A stretch of DNA of 23,755 bases from the NCBI GenBank assembly GCA_022722495.1, contig JAIJLI010000012.1, forward strand, positions 1 through 23,755. The letters run 5' to 3'. The notes beneath the pieces are model-generated. The model was not told the DNA's origin and did no database searches. It saw only the letters and a program-made list of their open reading frames with translations. This DNA is from Dialister sp. (GTDB lineage: Bacteria > Bacillota > Negativicutes > Veillonellales > Dialisteraceae). The position numbers were made by a program, and so were the translations under genes. Below are positions 1-7,476 of this stretch, one piece after another. The first letter of the stretch is position 1. Each line of letters opens with the position of its first letter.

Positions 1-13
1 CCTACCATCCTTT
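1..13. repeat. 13-bp direct repeat, copy 1 (terminator half-site)
   Basis: CCTACCATCCTTT here is identical to positions 706-718, which form one arm of the terminator hairpin at 682-719. Here it lies just downstream (minus strand) of the AbiEii remnant, so the same terminator may follow both minus-strand genes. The other arm would lie outside the window. Confidence 0.5.
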
Positions 14-67
14 ACATGAAATTTTTATGAAATTGAACCTTATTACGCTTGTTACACTTGGATTTTT

Positions 68-556
68 TTACACATTGTGAAAACGCTTTTCCAATTCATG
101 CATTCGTTCCAAGAGTTCCTTGAATGTTGGCTTACCGCCAAATATCATGGACGAGCACATGCTCTTGTAGGCTTGTTCCCATGCTGCCTGTATCTCTGAG
201 GGAGGAACAAGTACTATTCGTTTTCTTACATCGGGAGTATAGTCCATGCCTCTGACGCTTGTGAATACCTCTCGATGATGGCGAATGGATTCCCAAAGAT
301 CATCATCACCGATAGCTTTTAGCGCAAAGTCTTCATCCATCATTTTTGACAAATCATATAGGTGTCTTGACTTGCGTTCCGCTATATCACCCCACCCTTC
401 CACAGAAAACAGTTCATGCAAGAGGAACGCCTTTTCAAGGAAAGTCTTGCTTGCCAATGCCGTTGTCACTTGGCTGTCAACAAGTGTAGTTTGAATGGAA
501 GGGAACAATTCTTCCACCATGCTTCGGATATAAGTTTGTTCGTTTGGTTCAAGCAA
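68..556 (-). pseudogene. C-terminal remnant of AbiEii/AbiGii-type nucleotidyltransferase toxin
   Basis: The 162 residues resemble the C-terminal half of AbiEii/AbiGii family proteins, the nucleotidyltransferase toxins of type IV toxin-antitoxin and abortive-infection systems. The clue is the segment around residues 37-75: a FLEKAFLLHELF stretch followed by RKSRHLYDLSKMM, matching the family pattern of an EKxxLLHE helix and an SRHxYDL motif. The N-terminal nucleotidyltransferase core (GGT-S motif and catalytic acidic residues) is missing. The only start in this frame near the 5' end is TTG at 556; the frame stays open upstream to a TAG at 599-601, and no antitoxin gene (AbiEi-like) is visible next to it. 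I read it as a decayed fragment, possibly truncated by the rearrangement that brought in the neighbouring insertion sequence. Family assignment is from motif recognition; the loss of function is inferred from the missing half. Confidence 0.6.
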
Positions 557-619
557 AGACCTTGCACCTCTATTGAGGTTTCTATTTTCTGAGCTGTACT
601 ATTCATATACTTACCAATT

Positions 620-663
620 TTGTCACAAAAAACACATTTTTATGTGACAAGATAGTATTGTCA
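620..663. promoter_or_regulatory. Cluster of TTGTCA/TGACAA inverted repeats
   Basis: TTGTCACA at 620-627 faces its exact reverse complement TGTGACAA at 643-650, and a further TTGTCA follows at 658-663, giving a second inverted pair with 645-650. The cluster lies just upstream of the truncated AbiEii reading frame on the minus strand. It could be an operator left from the lost 5' part of that locus or a small hairpin. No protein can be assigned. Confidence 0.3.
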
Positions 664-681
664 TAAGTTGTACATTTATGC

Positions 682-719
682 AAAAAGGATGGCAAGAGTA
701 TGAATCCTACCATCCTTTT
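682..719 (-). terminator. Intrinsic terminator hairpin, minus strand
   Basis: AAAAGGATGG (683-692) and CCATCCTTTT (710-719) form a perfect 10-bp stem with a 17-base loop. Read on the minus strand the stem ends in TTTTT then G, the usual layout of a Rho-independent terminator. It would stop transcription from a minus-strand gene that once lay to the right, now interrupted by the insertion sequence. Confidence 0.6.
706..718. repeat. 13-bp direct repeat, copy 2
   Basis: Identical to positions 1-13. It forms the outer arm of the terminator stem and a few bases of its loop. The two copies bracket the AbiEii remnant, 705 bases apart. Confidence 0.5.
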
Positions 720-844
720 CGATTGTGTACTGAGATTATATAATATCTCAACTTGACAAATTCATTATGCTACGGCTAAGTGCAATAGGATGCCCATTAC
801 AAATTCTCTCAATGCAGCCCAAAGGTATTCTTGATATTTTTTTT
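720..844. other. Short gap left of the insertion sequence, with a palindrome and a possible gene tail
   Basis: TGAGAT at 731-736 and ATCTCA at 745-750 form an AT-rich inverted repeat. On the minus strand an open frame enters from the insertion sequence boundary and ends with TAA at 765-767, encoding about 25 residues (ending LREFVMGILLHLAVA). A second minus-strand frame is also open here, so this may be chance. If real, it is the tail of a gene cut by the insertion sequence and served by the terminator at 682-719. Confidence 0.25.
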
Positions 845-857
845 CCTGACTTCGTCA
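845..857 (+). repeat. Left terminal inverted repeat of the insertion sequence
   Basis: CCTGACTTCGTCA is the exact reverse complement of positions 2503-2515 at the other end of the element. Confidence 0.8.
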
Positions 858-881
858 CTCAAAAAACATACATTTTATAAC

Positions 882-910
882 TTGTTGATAAACAATATTT
901 TGTATCTTTG
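882..910 (+). promoter_or_regulatory. Bacteroides-type promoter of the transposase
   Basis: TATCTTTG at 903-910 fits the Bacteroidota -7 consensus TAnnTTTG, and TTG at 882-884 (or 885-887) sits at a plausible -33 distance. The transposase start codon follows at 950. This is one of the better pieces of evidence for the host phylum. Confidence 0.65.
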
Positions 911-933
911 TGTCACCTAATATTGGGTGACAC
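910..933 (+). repeat. Hairpin in the transposase leader
   Basis: GTGTCACC (910-917) pairs with GGTGACAC (926-933) over an 8-base loop, directly downstream of the -7 box and about 17 bases before the transposase start. Insertion sequences often carry such leader hairpins to block translation of transcripts reading in from outside; that role is inferred here. Confidence 0.5.
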
Positions 934-949
934 GAAAGGTTTTTTAACT

Positions 950-2505
950 ATGTTTGTCCGCAAAAAGAAATATCCATCCGGCAATATCGGAGTTATTGTT
1001 GTTGAGAAAATCGGTGGCAAGATGAAGGAACTTGTCACAATTGGTGTTGCATATAATGAAGATGAGGTCGAAAATCTTGTCAATGAAGCGAAAGAATGGA
1101 TTTCCAAGGAAGAATCCCGACGCCATCCACAACTCGATTTGTATGGTGAGGAGCGTGAGGCGTGTGACCGTGAGCGAGAAGAAGTCCGCCGTGTTCTGTC
1201 CAATGTCAGCAACATCCTTCTCAACGGATGCGACTTGATATTGGACCGCACGTTTGACAGGATTGGTTTCAACCGAATTGACGATGATGTATTCCGCAAG
1301 CTTGTAAAGGCTCGTTTGGCATATCCAACGAGCAAGGCTGCTACGGTGGAATATCTGAAAAACCACTTTGACGAGGATGTGGACCTCTCAAAAATCTATC
1401 GCTATCTTGACAAACTTAGCGACCATCAGCACGAAATTGTACAGGACATAAGCGTGCGCCATACAGCTAAACTGTTTGGTGGCAATATCGGTGTGTTATT
1501 CTATGATGTCACCACACTTTACTTTGAAGCGGATTATGAGGACGAATTACGCAAGACTGGTTTCTCGAAGGAGGGACGTCACTGTAATCCTCAGATCATA
1601 CTCGGCCTGCTTGTTAGCCTTGGCGACTATCCGCTTGCCTATTGCATCCATGAAGGCAACAAATATGAAGGTCATACGATGCTGCCAACGATAAACGAAT
1701 TTGTAAGCAAATACGGTTTGGAAAACTTCGTTGTAGTAGCAGACTCCGGTCTGATGAATAATGCCAATATAGCGGAACTTGAGGCTCATGGCTACAAATA
1801 TATAATAGGTGCAAAGATAAAGAACGAAAGTCAGGAAGTCAAGAACTGGATATTGGAACAGCCCAAGCGCGACTGCCAGATGGTTGAATATGATAAAGGC
1901 GGTGGACGTCGTCTCCTGTCGGCTATACAGATGACCGTGCAAAGAAAGGTGCCTATAACCGGGAGAAGGGAATACGTAGGTTGGAAAAGGCATACAAGCA
2001 TGGTGCGCTCACAAAAGGTAACATCAACAAAAGAGGTTACAATAAGTTTTTATCCATGGATGGTGAAGTGAAAGTAGCCATCAACTATGACCGTATTGCC
2101 GACGACTCTAAATGGGACGGTCTAAAAGGATATCTCACCAATACGGATATACCAATACAGGATGTATACACAGCATATCACAACCTTTGGCACGTAGAAC
2201 GGGCTTTCCGTATAGCCAAATCAAAGATAGAGATACGTCCCATGTTTCATTTTACACGCAAACGAATAGAAGCTCATATATGTATATGCTTTGTGGCTTT
2301 GAAAGTCTACAAGGAATTGGAGCGCATGTTGAAAATATCAGAGATTAAGATGAGCGTAGACAAGGTGCTTGCATTGGCAAAGACCATCACAACAATACAA
2401 ATTAAACTACCTCTGAGCAAGGAGGTATACACTCAGACAATGTTGATGGCAAGGCATCAGAAAATCGCCAAACTTTTTGATGAAGATTTTTGGGGTACAC
2501 AATGA
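950..2505 (+). pseudogene. IS1634-like transposase, frameshifted
   Basis: This is a DDE transposase that would cut and paste the element. The start is ATG at 950 (protein begins MFVRKKKYPSG, typical of the family) rather than the TTG at 908, which lies in the promoter. Visible core motifs are the first Asp in LFYDVTTLYFE (about residue 186), the second in VVVADSGL (about residue 265), and the Glu in the YHNLWHVERAFRIAKSK signature (codon at 2197), which matches the Y-R-E-K motif of the IS4 superfamily. The frame breaks near 1919-1921: upstream reads GGGRRLLS, and downstream family-like sequence GYTDDRAKKGAYNREKGIRR resumes in the next frame, as if one base (probably a G of a GGG run) had been lost. 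The first frame then stops at 2071 and the second runs to TGA at 2503-2505, which overlaps the right inverted repeat. Programmed frameshifting is less likely because family members usually have a single frame. Confidence 0.8.
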
Positions 2506-2515
2506 CGAAGTCAGG
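2503..2515 (+). repeat. Right terminal inverted repeat of the insertion sequence
   Basis: TGACGAAGTCAGG is the exact reverse complement of 845-857. Its first three bases are the stop codon of the transposase. Confidence 0.8.
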
Positions 2516-2525
2516 GGAAAAGTAT

Positions 2526-2547
2526 GGTCGTAATTATGACCTTTTTT
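2526..2547 (+). terminator. Candidate terminator just after the insertion sequence
   Basis: GGTCGTAATTATGACC is a palindrome with one G-T pair (6-bp stem, AATT loop) followed by TTTTTT. It could end transcription leaving the transposase. The stem is short, and GGTCGTAA recurs twice at about 2557-2575, so it may instead belong to an operator cluster. Confidence 0.35.
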
Positions 2548-2600
2548 GACCTAGTTGGGTCGTAAAAGGTCGTAATTCATCTATTATGTCGTTTAGCTTT

Positions 2601-2668
2601 CGTCGAATTTCGACGGGTTAAAGCGAATTTCGACGAGTTTATTGCAATTCTCGTCGAATTTCGACGGA
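2601..2668. repeat. Three spaced copies of a CGTCGAATTTCGACG near-palindrome
   Basis: The core CGAATTTCGACG occurs at 2604-2615, 2624-2635 and 2655-2666. Copies one and three carry the full CGTCGAATTTCGACG, whose outer six bases on each side pair with each other. Start-to-start spacing is 20 and 31 bases, close to two and three helical turns, as expected for cooperative protein binding on one face of DNA. It lies immediately downstream of the small minus-strand fragment at 2673-2963. It could be an iteron-like operator or a set of small hairpins. Confidence 0.55.
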
Positions 2669-2672
2669 TTCT

Positions 2673-2963
2673 CTATAGGATGAACCAATTTCTACCATCT
2701 GTTTTAATTCGAGATTCTGTTTTCATCGTCTTTATTAAATCTCCAAGACTGCGTAACCTTTGTTCTTCTGTCTTATTGGATGGTAGCACATCTTTGATAT
2801 ATTCATAGATGCTGTCACGTTTCGCACCCTCATCTCCTGCATTTTCGAGATATTGAAGAATCATTTGACGAAGTTTCCCTTTATCCAATCCTTTTGTCTT
2901 GGTATATGAAGGCAGTTGTCGTGTGTCTTTTGCTACACCCAATGAGATACTGTAATGCCCCAT
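2673..2963 (-). pseudogene. C-terminal fragment, possibly of an AlbA_2/AAA-type DNA-binding protein
   Basis: The 96 residues look like the tail of a longer protein. The start LGVAKDTRQLPSYTKTKGLD followed by a helix-rich 60-residue winged-helix-like end (finishing RIKTDGRNWFIL) recalls the C-terminus of Bacteroidota ATP-binding proteins with an N-terminal AlbA_2/putative DNA-binding domain. That recognition is tentative. Nothing of the main body is present: a TGA lies in frame two codons before the ATG, and other frames upstream are broken. It could still be expressed as a small protein, but truncation is more likely. It sits beside two other gene fragments and an insertion sequence, which supports decay of this flank. 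Confidence 0.35.
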
Positions 2964-3256
2964 TGGTCAGGAACACGACATTCATGGGAATCTACGTGTA
3001 CAATCCGAGACGATTCAAAGCATATTTTCTTGTAAAGACCCTCGGAAAGCTATTTTATCCCAAATCAGTCGTTTGGGCTTGCTTGTATTTTGGCTTTTTA
3101 TAAGAGTGGATTTTGTTTGATCTTTAATGAGTAATTGCGAGTTATTGCGATTTTAAAACAAGCAAAAGACGGCTTAAAAAAACAAAAGACTGCAAGCTGT
3201 TGTAAAACGACATAAATCGGCCTAACGACCGATTGGGGTTATATATCAAAATCTGA
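2964..3256. other. Non-coding gap between two gene fragments
   Basis: I see no convincing gene. The 69-residue plus-strand frame at 2894-3103 overlaps the fragment on the other strand and has no recognisable features. AATCGG (3215-3220) and CCGATT (3229-3234) form a 6-bp hairpin with an 8-base loop, and CAAAAGAC occurs twice close by (about 3163 and 3182). The sequence may be debris of the neighbouring truncated genes. Confidence 0.4.
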
Positions 3257-3508
3257 CAGTATTGGCAGAAAATCCAAGCAAACCTTGTCAGCAAAGATCC
3301 TAAGCTCTATAACTCTTGGGGTAATGGCTCGGCCATGCGTGTTTCGCCAGTAGGATTTGCATTTGATACACTTGAAGGAACACTTCGTGTTGCAAAGATA
3401 TCTGCCGAGGTCACTCACAATCATACAGAAGGAATCAAAGGCGCTCAAGCCACTGCTGCCGCCATCTTCTTGGCACGAACAGGCAAGAGCAAGGATATTA
3501 TAATTTAA
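3257..3508 (+). pseudogene. Internal fragment of an ADP-ribosylglycohydrolase
   Basis: The plus-strand frame from just after TGA (3254-3256) to TAA (3506-3508) encodes 83 residues. It contains YNSWGNGSAMRVSPVGFAF, then AEVTHNHTEGIKGAQATAAA and FLARTGKSKD, the most conserved central part of the ADP-ribosylglycohydrolase (ARH/DraG-like) family, which removes ADP-ribose from modified targets. There is no start codon near the match, the N-terminal metal-binding segment is absent, and the protein stops where the second half of the family fold, with its C-terminal metal-binding Asp residues, should begin. It is therefore a double truncation. The frame was easy to miss because a longer antisense frame covers it. 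Family call is firm; whether the rest lies elsewhere in the genome cannot be seen. Confidence 0.75.
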
Positions 3509-3518
3509 TATAAGTCCA

Positions 3519-3545
3519 TAGTGTTATGATTGTACTATCACACTA
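3519..3545. other. Imperfect hairpin downstream of the gene fragments
   Basis: TAGTGT (3519-3524) and ACACTA (3540-3545) pair, with ATGAT/ATC extending the stem imperfectly. A second inverted repeat, TTTACATA (3551-3558) with TATGTAAA (3570-3577), follows. Neither has a clear U-run, so terminator function is doubtful. Confidence 0.25.
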
Positions 3546-3623
3546 TTGACTTTACATATTAAAATGAATTATGTAAAATCTCCTTTTAAGTCTAATTGAA
3601 TCAATGACCAAGTTATTCCAGCG

Positions 3624-3657
3624 CTTTCACACACAGCATGAAAGATGCCAATGCTAT
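3624..3657. terminator. Weak candidate terminator between convergent genes
   Basis: CTTTCA (3624-3629) pairs with TGAAAG (3639-3644) over a 9-base loop, flanked by GCG on one side and ATGC on the other. It lies about 45 bases beyond the stop codon of the metalloprotease gene, where a terminator for the long minus-strand cluster is expected. No good U-run follows on the minus strand, so support is weak. Confidence 0.25.
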
Positions 3658-3687
3658 TTTTGATGGTTATATCAATGTCATATTAAT

Positions 3688-5772
3688 CTAATCTATTGCT
3701 TTCAGCATTCGATACAACTGGAGTTCCTCACCATATTGCAATCTCTTATGTACTTCACGTAAATAGTCTGGTACGTCAATTACCATTTGCTTAAGGTATT
3801 CTCCATTGTTAATTTCATAATGTTTGTCAGCTTCGTTTACAATCCATTTAAGAAGGTTTATGAAGTTTTCGTTTGCAACCATCCCTATTGCTTCAATATC
3901 CATCTCTTTGATGGACGCCTGGAGAGTTTGAAGATAGGTCTGCAACTCCAGCTGTATTAGTCCCTCTCTTTCTTCCGATGGTTGTCCCATGTTAGAAAGA
4001 GTATAATGGATTGCTATTCGACTATCTTCCAATTTATCAAGAACGTAACGATTTACATAAATGCAATAGAACAAGCGAGACCATTGTGCTTTAATTATCT
4101 CTTTATCTGAATCAGGATGATTAAACATGAAAGAGTATACCATTTTCTCTTCTTCTATCATCCTTTTACTGAGATCATGGTATTGAGTCTCTAACTTTTT
4201 GAGCTGCAAACCATAATTCTTGTAAGTAAGATGTTCGCCTTTATATATCACATTATAGTTATCAAACGTGTCTCCATCAATGTTTTTGAAGGAGCGAAAA
4301 TCGCTTTCTGTAGCTATATAATCATACAAGAAAATTCTTTGTTCTTCATTTATTGGGCTTTTCTCTATAAAGGGTAGACTTTCATCGTCAAGATCGAAAG
4401 TGAACCATGACGCTGAGAATAGTGCAATATGTTTATTGTCGTAATAGTTTTGGCTAATTTCCTTATCAATCCATTTGTTGAAGGAATCTTGATCTATTAC
4501 TTGCAGTATATGATTCTCACTGTCAGTCTTTGGTTGAACTTCATCACTTAATCTTTGAATTAATGAATCAGGAATCAGCGATAATGCAGGTATTGGACTT
4601 TGTTGGCTTTCAGACAACATATTGCTATTCTTTACAGTATTTATTCTTTGTGTTAACGAAGGATGACTATCATATAATGACTCAACAATAATGCCATAAG
4701 GAATGTCATTGTTCTTTATTTGTTCACTAAGCATCTCGCTAGTACTGATTATCGTTCGGCAATTTGAAGGAAGTTTCTCTAAAACTTCATCATAATGGTT
4801 GAAAAGATTGTCAAAAACATAGCCATCGCCAATCAAAGAATTGGCAATTCTTAAATATGCTTTATAGTTATCAGACGTGGCATCAACCTTGCACATAGCC
4901 GAAACAAAAATGTTTGTTCCAACAATAGAACAACTTATCCTGTCGGCATCAAATTCCATTTCGCGCGACAAGCCTGCGTCTGCCTTACAAACCCAACGAT
5001 ACATCCATCGATTTAGTTTCTGAGAATAATCTATGATATAAACTAAAACAAGGAGTATGACGAACAATATGAGTCCGTATAAACCAAACGCTTTTGATGC
5101 TTCAAACCATGTGTGTATTGTCTTTGCCAAATAGCTTGGTGTTTCAACCATATACGACATGATTTCGCATGAGGCTCTTACCATTGATCCGAATTTCATA
5201 CTGCGCTGAGAAAAGTGCCCAAATTCATGCGCGAGAGTGGCTCTTAGTTCATCTTCTGTAAGAGAATATAACAATGGTACTCCAACAATAAGATTCTTTT
5301 TGACTGGTATAAATATGTTCCAAAAAGCCACGTCGTAGAACACGGAAGCATTTACCTGATTGTTTATGTAAACATGTTTTGGAAAAGACGTTCCGATTTC
5401 CTTAGTAAGGTTATCTATCATTGCAAATAGATTTGGACACTCACTTCGACTGATTTCTATTCCATCTCCTTCTTGTCTGTTTCTTTTTATCCTAAAAACA
5501 GGTTGCATTAGATAAAATGCAAGTACAGTAGGCAATGATACAATCAAAATGCTTAGAACGATTATAAGAATTGCTCCTATATAGTTATCTTCTTGACCTT
5601 CTAATGGATTGATAACTTGGTCAATAAAGAAACCGATTACATGGTAGTAAGTATACCATAATATAGCACATCCAATTATAAACTGGATGATGTACCAAAT
5701 TGCAAACACAAAGATACGAAATGCTAGCTTTGATGTAGCATTGTAAAAAGATGTCGTAGTATCAGTTAACAT
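3688..5772 (-). CDS. Integral membrane M48 family zinc metalloprotease
   Basis: A 694-residue membrane protein with the zinc protease motif HEFGH (residues 182-186) and, about 85 residues later, the expected third ligand in EMEFDAD (Glu near 273). Both are hallmarks of M48 peptidases such as HtpX and Ste24. Two membrane segments precede the active site (about 18-50 and 63-93) and another lies between the motif and the third ligand (about 228-250). The C-terminal 400 residues are mostly helical and hydrophilic, much longer than in HtpX, and resemble no domain I know. It is the last gene of the cluster and the only one with a sizeable gap (133 bases, containing a hairpin) from its upstream neighbour, so it may be expressed at a different level. 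Likely role: cleavage of membrane or envelope proteins, possibly to activate or recycle components encoded upstream. The protease call is firm; the link to the system is from gene order. Confidence 0.85.
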   Translation of the reverse strand: MLTDTTTSFYNATSKLAFRIFVFAIWYIIQFIIGCAILWYTYYHVIGFFIDQVINPLEGQEDNYIGAILIIVLSILIVSLPTVLAFYLMQPVFRIKRNRQEGDGIEISRSECPNLFAMIDNLTKEIGTSFPKHVYINNQVNASVFYDVAFWNIFIPVKKNLIVGVPLLYSLTEDELRATLAHEFGHFSQRSMKFGSMVRASCEIMSYMVETPSYLAKTIHTWFEASKAFGLYGLILFVILLVLVYIIDYSQKLNRWMYRWVCKADAGLSREMEFDADRISCSIVGTNIFVSAMCKVDATSDNYKAYLRIANSLIGDGYVFDNLFNHYDEVLEKLPSNCRTIISTSEMLSEQIKNNDIPYGIIVESLYDSHPSLTQRINTVKNSNMLSESQQSPIPALSLIPDSLIQRLSDEVQPKTDSENHILQVIDQDSFNKWIDKEISQNYYDNKHIALFSASWFTFDLDDESLPFIEKSPINEEQRIFLYDYIATESDFRSFKNIDGDTFDNYNVIYKGEHLTYKNYGLQLKKLETQYHDLSKRMIEEEKMVYSFMFNHPDSDKEIIKAQWSRLFYCIYVNRYVLDKLEDSRIAIHYTLSNMGQPSEEREGLIQLELQTYLQTLQASIKEMDIEAIGMVANENFINLLKWIVNEADKHYEINNGEYLKQMVIDVPDYLREVHKRLQYGEELQLYRMLKAID

Positions 5773-5852
5773 AATTGATTCTATGGCTTGTTAAAACGAA
5801 GTATATTACTTATATATCTTAAATTTGCAGCTTAATTATTACTTATAAATGC

Positions 5853-5885
5853 AAGTCCTTGACAAACATTTGTTTGCAAAGACTT
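5853..5885 (-). promoter_or_regulatory. Long intergenic hairpin before the metalloprotease gene
   Basis: On the plus strand AAGTCCTTGACAAACA is followed after two bases by TGTTTGCAAAGACTT, a near-perfect 15-bp inverted repeat with one bulge and one G-T/mismatch position. No U-run follows on the minus strand, so it looks more like an attenuator, RNA-processing or mRNA-stabilising element, or a protein site, than a full terminator. It sits in the only large gap of the cluster. Confidence 0.5.
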
Positions 5886-5905
5886 GGGCTCTCATATTAT
5901 CAACA

Positions 5906-7474
5906 TTAAAAGTAAACAGACATTTGCATTCCTAACAAACTATTACATTTATATTCATCAAAATTAGATGATGCATATTTATCAAATGGACTGACAGTAT
6001 AAGTTTTCCAATAACATGAAAGTTCAAAATGAGGCCACATTACACCAAATTGTGGATAAATAGAAAAATAATTATTATTGACTATCCCATCCATGCCTTT
6101 GGCAGGAAACAGCTTAAATCCATATTCTGCACCAAGCCCCAAATAAATAGAACTATTATTGGCTATTTTACCCACATTAAATCTAATGTTTAAAGGGACA
6201 TTTAAACCTCCGGCAAAATATTGCCATTCGATGTTACCATTATCATAATAACCATCATATTCGGGCATCACACGGAACCAACGGTATTTCAACCCTGTCA
6301 CCAAACTAAACACATTATCAACATTACCGAAGCGTAGCAACAAACCTGTTGAATAGAACATATCTGCTCCTGATTCTCCATTAATATTAGTGCCGAAATC
6401 TGCATCAATACCAACTTTGAAATTTTTGCTCCACCACCTTTTATGTGCATTTTTTTTTCTTTGTCGTTCATAATATGCTTTATCTGCTTTCGCTTTACTA
6501 ATGTATCGCTTTACAGCTGCTCGGGTATCATCATCTTTTGCATATGCCCATGCCTCATTCATACTGTATTCTGACGAATATGTGGACAACGCAGAACCAA
6601 GCAAAAGCGCAAGTTTATTTGAAGTTGGCACATAAAATGGACTATATGTAGAAAGTGTCTTCAAATAACTCTTTACTTTAGATACATCAGAGCTGGACAT
6701 TATGGTCTCATACTCTCTATTCTCATTGATCATCTTTAAATGAGTTGCTGGTGCACCTATAAGGGTTTGGAAGTTATCTGCTTCATTTAGATACGTATAT
6801 GCCAGATTATAGTTCTTGGAGGCATAATATCTTTCTCCTTTTAAGATATTCAAGCGAGACTTTGCTTGATTAACATATTTAGACGAAGGATAATTCTTGA
6901 TAAAAGAGTTTATTTTATCCTCGTCATTGCTTGTCTTGCAATTATTCCATTCAATTTCTGATTGTATTGTTGTAATAGCGTCTTTCGCATCATTCTTATA
7001 TGCGAGAATTGACGATTGCGAAAGATAATAATTATAAGCTGTTATTGTATTCTGTTCTTTTGCCTTTTGCCATAGGCTATAATCCTCTATACAGCTCTTT
7101 GCGCTAGACACATATTCGCTATTAGGATATTTGGATATGAAATTTTGAAGTGCAGAAATATTTCCAGCCTTACAAGCATCCAGATATGCTTGATGAACTC
7201 TTTGCTTTTGTTTCTTAAGTCCAGATTCACATTCGTCTAACAACTCTTTCGCTTTCGCATTATTTGGATCAAGCTTTAAAACGCCATTAAGATAATTCTT
7301 TGCTCTTGAGTAATTCTCATTATTGATGCACTCCTGGGTCTTCTTCAACTTCTCCTTTATCAAAGTTGATTTGTCAAATTGACAAATACCATTTACAGAG
7401 GTCGAAGCAAAAGCCAAAGAGGCAGATTGACCGGTCAGTAGTGCAATCAAAATGATTGTATGGGAAAGTTTCAT
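5906..7474 (-). CDS. Secreted helical-repeat protein with C-terminal outer-membrane beta-barrel-like domain
   Basis: The 522-residue protein opens with a signal peptide (residues 1-23, basic start then a hydrophobic core ending SLAFAS). A TPR-like segment follows at about 35-90 (pattern NYSRAKNYLNGVLKLDPNN). Next come helical repeats of the form W..A....t...Y...YP.S.Y...A, at about 92-210. From about residue 345 a basic, aromatic stretch (HKRWWSKNFKVGIDADFG) leads into alternating beta strands rich in Gly, Tyr and Phe, ending in SVYF. That terminal Phe and strand pattern are typical of outer-membrane barrel proteins assembled by the BAM complex. The start codon lies two bases after the previous stop, indicating translational coupling. 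I infer that it anchors the system in the outer membrane, with helical repeats in the periplasm contacting the coiled-coil protein encoded just upstream. Confidence 0.65.
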   Translation of the reverse strand: MKLSHTIILIALLTGQSASLAFASTSVNGICQFDKSTLIKEKLKKTQECINNENYSRAKNYLNGVLKLDPNNAKAKELLDECESGLKKQKQRVHQAYLDACKAGNISALQNFISKYPNSEYVSSAKSCIEDYSLWQKAKEQNTITAYNYYLSQSSILAYKNDAKDAITTIQSEIEWNNCKTSNDEDKINSFIKNYPSSKYVNQAKSRLNILKGERYYASKNYNLAYTYLNEADNFQTLIGAPATHLKMINENREYETIMSSSDVSKVKSYLKTLSTYSPFYVPTSNKLALLLGSALSTYSSEYSMNEAWAYAKDDDTRAAVKRYISKAKADKAYYERQRKKNAHKRWWSKNFKVGIDADFGTNINGESGADMFYSTGLLLRFGNVDNVFSLVTGLKYRWFRVMPEYDGYYDNGNIEWQYFAGGLNVPLNIRFNVGKIANNSSIYLGLGAEYGFKLFPAKGMDGIVNNNYFSIYPQFGVMWPHFELSCYWKTYTVSPFDKYASSNFDEYKCNSLLGMQMSVYF

Positions 7475-7476
7475 AA

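Larger units (their letters stand above)
845..2515 (+). mobile_element. IS1634-like insertion sequence (IS4 superfamily)
   Basis: The element is about 1.67 kb, within the usual size range of IS1634-family elements. It is bounded by inverted repeats CCTGACTTCGTCA (845-857) and TGACGAAGTCAGG (2503-2515), a perfect 13-bp match. Allowing two mismatches, similarity extends outwards through a T-rich stretch to about 839 and 2521. It carries one transposase gene that fills the element, with its own promoter at the left end. The flanking bases do not show an obvious target-site duplication, which could mean decay, a later rearrangement, or a misplaced tip. The transposase is frameshifted, so the copy is probably immobile unless frameshifting restores it. 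Confidence 0.8.

Noticed and set aside
908..949. Transposase start at TTG 908
   Set aside because: It overlaps the -7 promoter box and the leader hairpin; the family-typical start MFVRKK is at ATG 950.
830..2530. Target-site duplication of the insertion sequence
   Set aside because: The bases beside neither the 13-bp repeat ends nor the extended ends match each other, so no duplication is claimed.
2601..2668. Possible CRISPR array
   Set aside because: The repeats are 12-17 bases, only three in number, with unequal spacing and no associated cas genes.
3239..3448. A 69-residue minus-strand frame
   Set aside because: It is antisense to the recognisable ADP-ribosylglycohydrolase fragment on the plus strand.
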